Below the pieces are notes generated by a model. It saw only the letters and a list, made by a program, of their open reading frames with translations, searched no databases and had not been told where the DNA came from. Positions 14,503-18,155 of a DNA stretch of 18,155 nucleotides are shown here, in pieces. The translations under genes and the position numbers were made by a program. The number at the start of each line of letters is the position of its first letter. Position 1 is the first letter of the stretch. Source of the stretch: Bacteroidales bacterium (GTDB lineage: Bacteria; Bacteroidota; Bacteroidia; Bacteroidales; Muribaculaceae); assembly GCA_900769345.1 (NCBI GenBank), contig CAAGGJ010000090.1:1-18155 (forward strand), written 5' to 3'.

Positions 14503-15534
14503 TTACTTTGAGTTCTTCTTATAATACTTTATCAAGCGTGGTATCACTTGCTCTACATCACCATTGATTACATAGTCGGCAATCGAGTTGATTGGCGCGT
14601 TGGGATCGTTGTTGATTGAGATTACGATAGCACTTTCTTGCATACCTGCAATGTGCTGTATCTGACCCGAAATACCACAAGCAATATACAACTTCGGACG
14701 AACTGTTACACCGGTTTGACCGATTTGACGATCGTGATCTTCGCAATAACCTGCGTCGATAGCTGCACGCGATGCACCTACTTCAGCGCCAAGGGTGTCG
14801 GCCAATTCAAACAGCATGTCGAAACCTTCCTTGCTGCCCATACCGTAACCACCGGCTACGATTATCGATGAGTTCTTGATGTTGACTTTCGACTTCTCGA
14901 TGTGGCGGTCGATAATCTTCACCACGAAGCTTTCTTCGTCTACATATTTATTTGCATCGAGGTTCACCACTTCGCCCTTGTAGTTGACATCGAAGATTTC
15001 CTTCTTCATCACACCCTCGCGCACAGTTGCCATCTGCGGACGGCAGTCGGGGTTGACGATAGTAGCCACGATGTTACCACCAAAAGCCGGACGAATCTGA
15101 TACAAAAGGTTGTCGTAGTGTTTGCCGGTCTTTGGGTCGGTGTGGTCGCCGATTTCGAGCGATGTACAGTCGGCTGTCAAACCGCTGTGCAAGCACGATG
15201 ATACGCGCGGACCGAGGTCACGACCTATAGTAGTAGCGCCCATCAAGCATATTTGCGGCTTGATTTCGCGGAACAAGTTGATTACAATCGATGAGTGTGG
15301 CAATGATGTATAGGGATAGAGACGTGCATCTTGCACCTTATATACTAAGTCCACTCCGTAAGGGAACAATTGGTTTTCTATGCCTTCGAGCTTGTCGCCT
15401 ATCACTATTGCTTCGAGTTTCACGCCGAGTTCGGTAGCAAGTTTGCGACCCTTGGTAAGCAATTCCAAACTAACATCGGCAACTTTGCCTTCGTCGTATT
15501 CGCAATATACTATTAAATTATAATTGTCTGTCAT
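14503..15534 (-). CDS. etfA: Electron transfer flavoprotein, alpha subunit
   Basis: EtfA forms the heterodimer with EtfB and binds the FAD that shuttles electrons to or from acyl-CoA dehydrogenase. The 343-residue protein has an N-terminal nucleotide-binding-like domain (4-200, with QICLMGATTIGRDLGPRVS at 94-112 and GGNIVATIVNPDCRPQMATVR at 152-172). Its C-terminal FAD domain carries VAGGYGMGSKEGF (226-238), GASRAAIDAGY (253-263), QIGQTGVTVRPKLYIACGISG (270-290) and QHIAGM (293-298), the full set of FAD contacts. No ferredoxin domain is fused. It lies 31 bp after etfB and 13 bp before the dehydrogenase, a tight operon. Confidence 0.96.
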   Translation of the reverse strand: MTDNYNLIVYCEYDEGKVADVSLELLTKGRKLATELGVKLEAIVIGDKLEGIENQLFPYGVDLVYKVQDARLYPYTSLPHSSIVINLFREIKPQICLMGATTIGRDLGPRVSSCLHSGLTADCTSLEIGDHTDPKTGKHYDNLLYQIRPAFGGNIVATIVNPDCRPQMATVREGVMKKEIFDVNYKGEVVNLDANKYVDEESFVVKIIDRHIEKSKVNIKNSSIIVAGGYGMGSKEGFDMLFELADTLGAEVGASRAAIDAGYCEDHDRQIGQTGVTVRPKLYIACGISGQIQHIAGMQESAIVISINNDPNAPINSIADYVINGDVEQVIPRLIKYYKKNSK

Positions 15535-15565
15535 CTTTTGAATAATTTTGAAATTGTTACTCCGA

Positions 15566-16438
15566 TTATCCGATTGTATGTTCTGCCATCAAATCTTGAA
15601 TCAATGCTTCAAGACCGGCTTCGTCGTTGCCGTCGATAACTTTACTTTCCTTAGCTGCAAACACCACGTTAACCACATTCTTAACCTTTGTAGGCGAGCC
15701 TGAGAGACCGCATTGTTCGAGGTCGGCTTCGATTTCGGCTGCGCTCCACTCCTTGAGGTTCAAGAATTCGCGCTTGTCTACAAGTGCTGCCTTTTCGGGC
15801 GACAATGTAGCCTTTTCGCTTGGAGTGACTGCATATTTGTATTTCTGTATCAAGCGTGCATTGCGTGGACGGCATGCATCGGCGCTTCCGTTTACGGTTA
15901 CTACCAATGGCAATGGACATTCCACTGTTTCTACGCCCGATTCGAGACGGCGGGTTACGATTGCCTTGCCGTCTTCCACCTTTACGCTTTCGGCATAAGT
16001 CACTTGTGGCAAGCCGAGCTTTTCTGCCACCTGTGGACCCACTTGTGCAGTGTCGCCGTCGATTGCCTGACGACCACCGAAGATGATATCATACTTGCCC
16101 AAGTGCTTGATGGCTGTGGCGATGGCATATGAAGTAGCCAACGTATCGGCACCTGCCAAAGCGCGGTCGGTAAGCACTATACCGGTGTCGGCTCCGCGAT
16201 ATAGACTCTCGCGAATTACTTCTGCTGCCTTGGGAAGACCCATAGTGAGAAGTGTGATTGTCGAACCGGGATTCTTATCTTTCAATTGCAAGGCTTGTTC
16301 CAATGCGTTCAAATCTTCAGGGTTGAAGATTGCAGGCAAAGCCGCACGATTGATGGTTCCGTCGGCTTTCATCGCATCTTTGCCTACATTACGAGTATCC
16401 GGCACTTGTTTTGCCAAAACTACAATGTTATAACTCAT
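15566..16438 (-). CDS. etfB: Electron transfer flavoprotein, beta subunit
   Basis: EtfB is the second subunit of the flavoprotein heterodimer. The 290-residue sequence begins NIVVLAKQVPDT, then GLPKAAEVIRESLYRGAD (67-84), LTDRALAGADTLATSYA (89-105) and FGGRQAIDGDTAQVGPQVAEKLG (120-142). The ALAGADT...ATSYA and AIDGDTAQVGP stretches look like EtfB of electron-bifurcating butyryl-CoA dehydrogenase complexes, where this subunit binds a second FAD and NADH, rather than mitochondrial-type EtfB that binds AMP. It is longer than the usual 250-260 residues, with a C-terminal tail after CRPRNARLIQKYKYA. It is the first gene of the operon, behind a complete promoter about 110 bp upstream. Confidence 0.96.
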   Translation of the reverse strand: MSYNIVVLAKQVPDTRNVGKDAMKADGTINRAALPAIFNPEDLNALEQALQLKDKNPGSTITLLTMGLPKAAEVIRESLYRGADTGIVLTDRALAGADTLATSYAIATAIKHLGKYDIIFGGRQAIDGDTAQVGPQVAEKLGLPQVTYAESVKVEDGKAIVTRRLESGVETVECPLPLVVTVNGSADACRPRNARLIQKYKYAVTPSEKATLSPEKAALVDKREFLNLKEWSAAEIEADLEQCGLSGSPTKVKNVVNVVFAAKESKVIDGNDEAGLEALIQDLMAEHTIG

Positions 16439-16547
16439 AATTTGAGATATTAAGATTTGTTTATTATTAGTATTTTCTCTCTTTGTCTTATCACTTTTTG
16501 GTGCAAATATGCCCTCTCACATACCCACACCTCACTTAATTTAGCTG

Positions 16548-16578
16548 CAAAGGTACACAAAATCAATCATCTAAGCAA
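16548..16578 (-). promoter_or_regulatory. Promoter of the etfB-etfA-acd operon
   Basis: On the minus strand a -33 TTG (16576-16578) and a -7 box TACCTTTG (16548-16555) are 20 bp apart. Transcription would start near 16541, leaving a leader of about 100 bases. An 8-bp inverted repeat, GGTGCAAA (16500-16507) and TTTGCACC (16583-16590), brackets the promoter. Nothing else is recognisable in the 262 bp between etfB and rarA. Confidence 0.7.
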
Positions 16579-16700
16579 CTTTTTTGCACCCCTTTAGTTA
16601 TTTTTTCATTTATCTTGGTCTAAATGTCGCATTTTGTAAAAATTTGTCATTTTTTTCACTTCCACATCACTCTTCCAAGACTCTTTAACTGCTCGCTCTG

Positions 16701-17981
16701 CTATTCTTCGCGTTTACCCCACAGCGAGTCCATGCGTTCTTTCATCTTTGCCTCTTGAGCATTGGCACATGCTTGCCAGAACACGGGGTGATTGGCTTCT
16801 TTGGGCATAAATTCCTGTCGCACGAAGTTGCCGGGATAGTCGTGTGCATATTTGTAGCCATGGCCGTAGCCCATCTGTGCCATCAGTTTGGTGGGAGCAT
16901 TGCGCAGATGCAGCGGCACGGGCAGATTGCCTGTCTGCTCCACAAATTGCAGTGCATTGTTAATGGCCATATATGCCGAATTGCTTTTCGCCGATGTTGC
17001 GAGATAGATGGCGCACTCGGCAAGGGGTATGCGACCTTCGGGCCACCCTATCTTCTGTATGGTCTCAAATGTGGCATTGGCAAGAAGCAGAGCATTGGGA
17101 TTGGCAAGCCCTATATCCTCGCTTGCCGATATAACCAATCTGCGTGCTATAAACTTAGGGTCTTCGCCGCCTGCTATAAGTCGGGCAAGCCAGTAGATGG
17201 CAGCATCGGGATCGCTGCCTCTTATCGACTTTATGAACGCCGAAATAATATCGTAGTGCATTTCGCCGTCCTTATCGAATGCCATAGGATTCTGCTGCAA
17301 GCGTTCGGTCACCAATGTGTCGTTGATTACAAACGGCTCATCGGGTTTCAAAGCTTGCACCATCAAGTCGAGTATATTGAGCAACTTGCGTGCATCACCG
17401 CCCGAAAAGCGCAGTAGCGCTTCGGTCTCTTCCACTTTCACATTGTGGCTTTTGAGTTGAGCATCGCGGGTAATTGCTCGGTTGAGAAGATTGAGCAAAT
17501 CGTCGTTGTCGAGCGGTTTGAGCACATACACTTGTGCACGCGACAGCAGCGGGCGTATTACCTCAAAAGAGGGATTCTCTGTGGTGGCTCCGATGAGTGT
17601 CACTGTGCCGTTTTCCACTGCGGCAAGCAGTGAATCTTGCTGCGACTTATTGAATCGGTGAATTTCGTCGATAAAAAGCACAGGACGACCGGTAGAGAAC
17701 ACACTACGAGCATCGTTGGTGCAGCGTTCGAGTAGTTCGCGCACATCTTTCACACCCGATGTTACTGCCGACAAGGTGTAGAACGGCACATTTATCTGCG
17801 CCGCTATTATCTTGGCGAGTGTGGTCTTTCCCACGCCCGGCGGACCCCAAAGGATAAACGACGAGATATTGCCCGATTCTATCATCCGCCGTATCACTGC
17901 TCCCTCGCCTACGAGGTGCTTCTGTCCTATATATTCATCGAGCGTCTTCGGACGCATGCGCTCTGCTAATGGCTCATTCAC
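16701..17981 (-). CDS. rarA: Replication-associated recombination protein A (RarA/MgsA), AAA+ ATPase
   Basis: RarA is a clamp-loader-like AAA+ ATPase that forms tetramers and acts at stalled replication forks, near the SSB-coated DNA and polymerase. The 426-residue sequence starts with PLAERMRPKTLDEYIGQKHL (4-23), which is diagnostic of the family, followed by Walker A GPPGVGKT (46-53), Walker B VLFIDEIHRF (101-110), sensor 1 GATTENPSFE (131-140) and the Arg finger region LLSRAQVY (145-152). The C-terminal tetramerisation half contains SAFIKSIRGSDPDAAIYWLARL, EDIGLANPNAL and YKYAHDYPGNFVRQEF, all typical. Length matches E. coli RarA (447) roughly. A minus-strand -7 box lies 35 bp upstream of the ATG. 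Confidence 0.96.
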   Translation of the reverse strand: MNEPLAERMRPKTLDEYIGQKHLVGEGAVIRRMIESGNISSFILWGPPGVGKTTLAKIIAAQINVPFYTLSAVTSGVKDVRELLERCTNDARSVFSTGRPVLFIDEIHRFNKSQQDSLLAAVENGTVTLIGATTENPSFEVIRPLLSRAQVYVLKPLDNDDLLNLLNRAITRDAQLKSHNVKVEETEALLRFSGGDARKLLNILDLMVQALKPDEPFVINDTLVTERLQQNPMAFDKDGEMHYDIISAFIKSIRGSDPDAAIYWLARLIAGGEDPKFIARRLVISASEDIGLANPNALLLANATFETIQKIGWPEGRIPLAECAIYLATSAKSNSAYMAINNALQFVEQTGNLPVPLHLRNAPTKLMAQMGYGHGYKYAHDYPGNFVRQEFMPKEANHPVFWQACANAQEAKMKERMDSLWGKREE

Positions 17982-18015
17982 TGATAATTATCGTTTTGTT
18001 GATTCTTTCCGTTAG

Positions 18016-18023
18016 CAAAATTA
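18016..18023 (-). promoter_or_regulatory. -7 box of rarA
   Basis: The minus strand reads TAATTTTG, fitting TAnnTTTG, 34 bp before the rarA ATG. No clear -33 element is seen. The remaining sequence to the window end (18024-18155) is AT-rich and holds nothing I can identify. Confidence 0.5.
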
Positions 18024-18155
18024 CAAAAAATTGCACCTATTTCCGCCATATTACGCACTCTTTATTTCGTTTTATTGTGTGTAACGATGTTTTCGAAACA
18101 TATTTATCTTTCCTTTCGAAAATTTTTGAACACTATTTTTTTCTTTAAGAACAAA

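Noticed and set aside
1..18155. CRISPR arrays, insertion sequences, complete prophage or defence systems
   Set aside because: I looked for regularly spaced repeats, transposase or integrase motifs and known defence domains and found none; the only mobile trace is the relic at 1-690.

Overview
The window looks like an ordinary chromosomal stretch of a member of the Bacteroidota, most likely order Bacteroidales. Ten sites upstream of genes carry the -7 box TAnnTTTG used by the primary sigma factor of that phylum, and recognisable Shine-Dalgarno sequences are almost absent. The gene content fits too: a periplasmic DPP IV, a long-form RodA, a YidE/AspT-type transporter and an EtfBA/acyl-CoA dehydrogenase operon. 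A gut genus of the Muribaculaceae type is possible, but I cannot settle the family from this sequence.

Layout. Positions 1-690 (minus strand) hold a decayed end of a phage or conjugative-element 'polyvalent' protein with an HEMLH zincin motif; it is broken by a one-base frameshift and cut off at its N-terminal side. Next comes a tRNA-Arg(ACG) gene with its own promoter and a GNRA-loop terminator (730-888). A plus-strand block follows: a PfkB-family sugar kinase (1058-1930), an unrecognised secreted protein (2118-2810), a YugP-type membrane zinc peptidase (2969-3652), hisS (3692-5053) and a Crp/Fnr-family regulator (5249-5932). Most of these appear to be transcribed singly. A 15-bp hairpin separates the regulator from a convergent YidE/AspT-like transporter (6062-7729, minus), which is divergent from rodA (7847-9319, plus) across a compact double promoter. 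rodA converges on miaA (9416-10342, minus), which lies 29 bp downstream of the DPP IV gene (10372-12561, minus) and probably shares its transcript. The etfB-etfA-acyl-CoA dehydrogenase operon (16438 down to 12777, minus) ends at a strong hairpin. rarA (16701-17981, minus) closes the window.

How the genes work together. The clearest functional unit is etfB-etfA-acd: the dehydrogenase oxidises an acyl-CoA, or runs in reverse as an enoyl-CoA reductase, and exchanges electrons with the EtfAB flavoprotein. The EtfB sequence resembles the type seen in electron-bifurcating complexes. The remaining genes are mainly housekeeping: translation (tRNA-Arg, hisS, miaA), wall elongation (rodA), replication-fork maintenance (rarA) and peptide breakdown (DPP IV). 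I see no CRISPR array, complete insertion sequence, toxin-antitoxin pair or defence island. The least explained parts are the mobile-element relic at the left edge, the orphan secreted protein, and a repeat-hairpin-repeat structure in the DPP IV leader.
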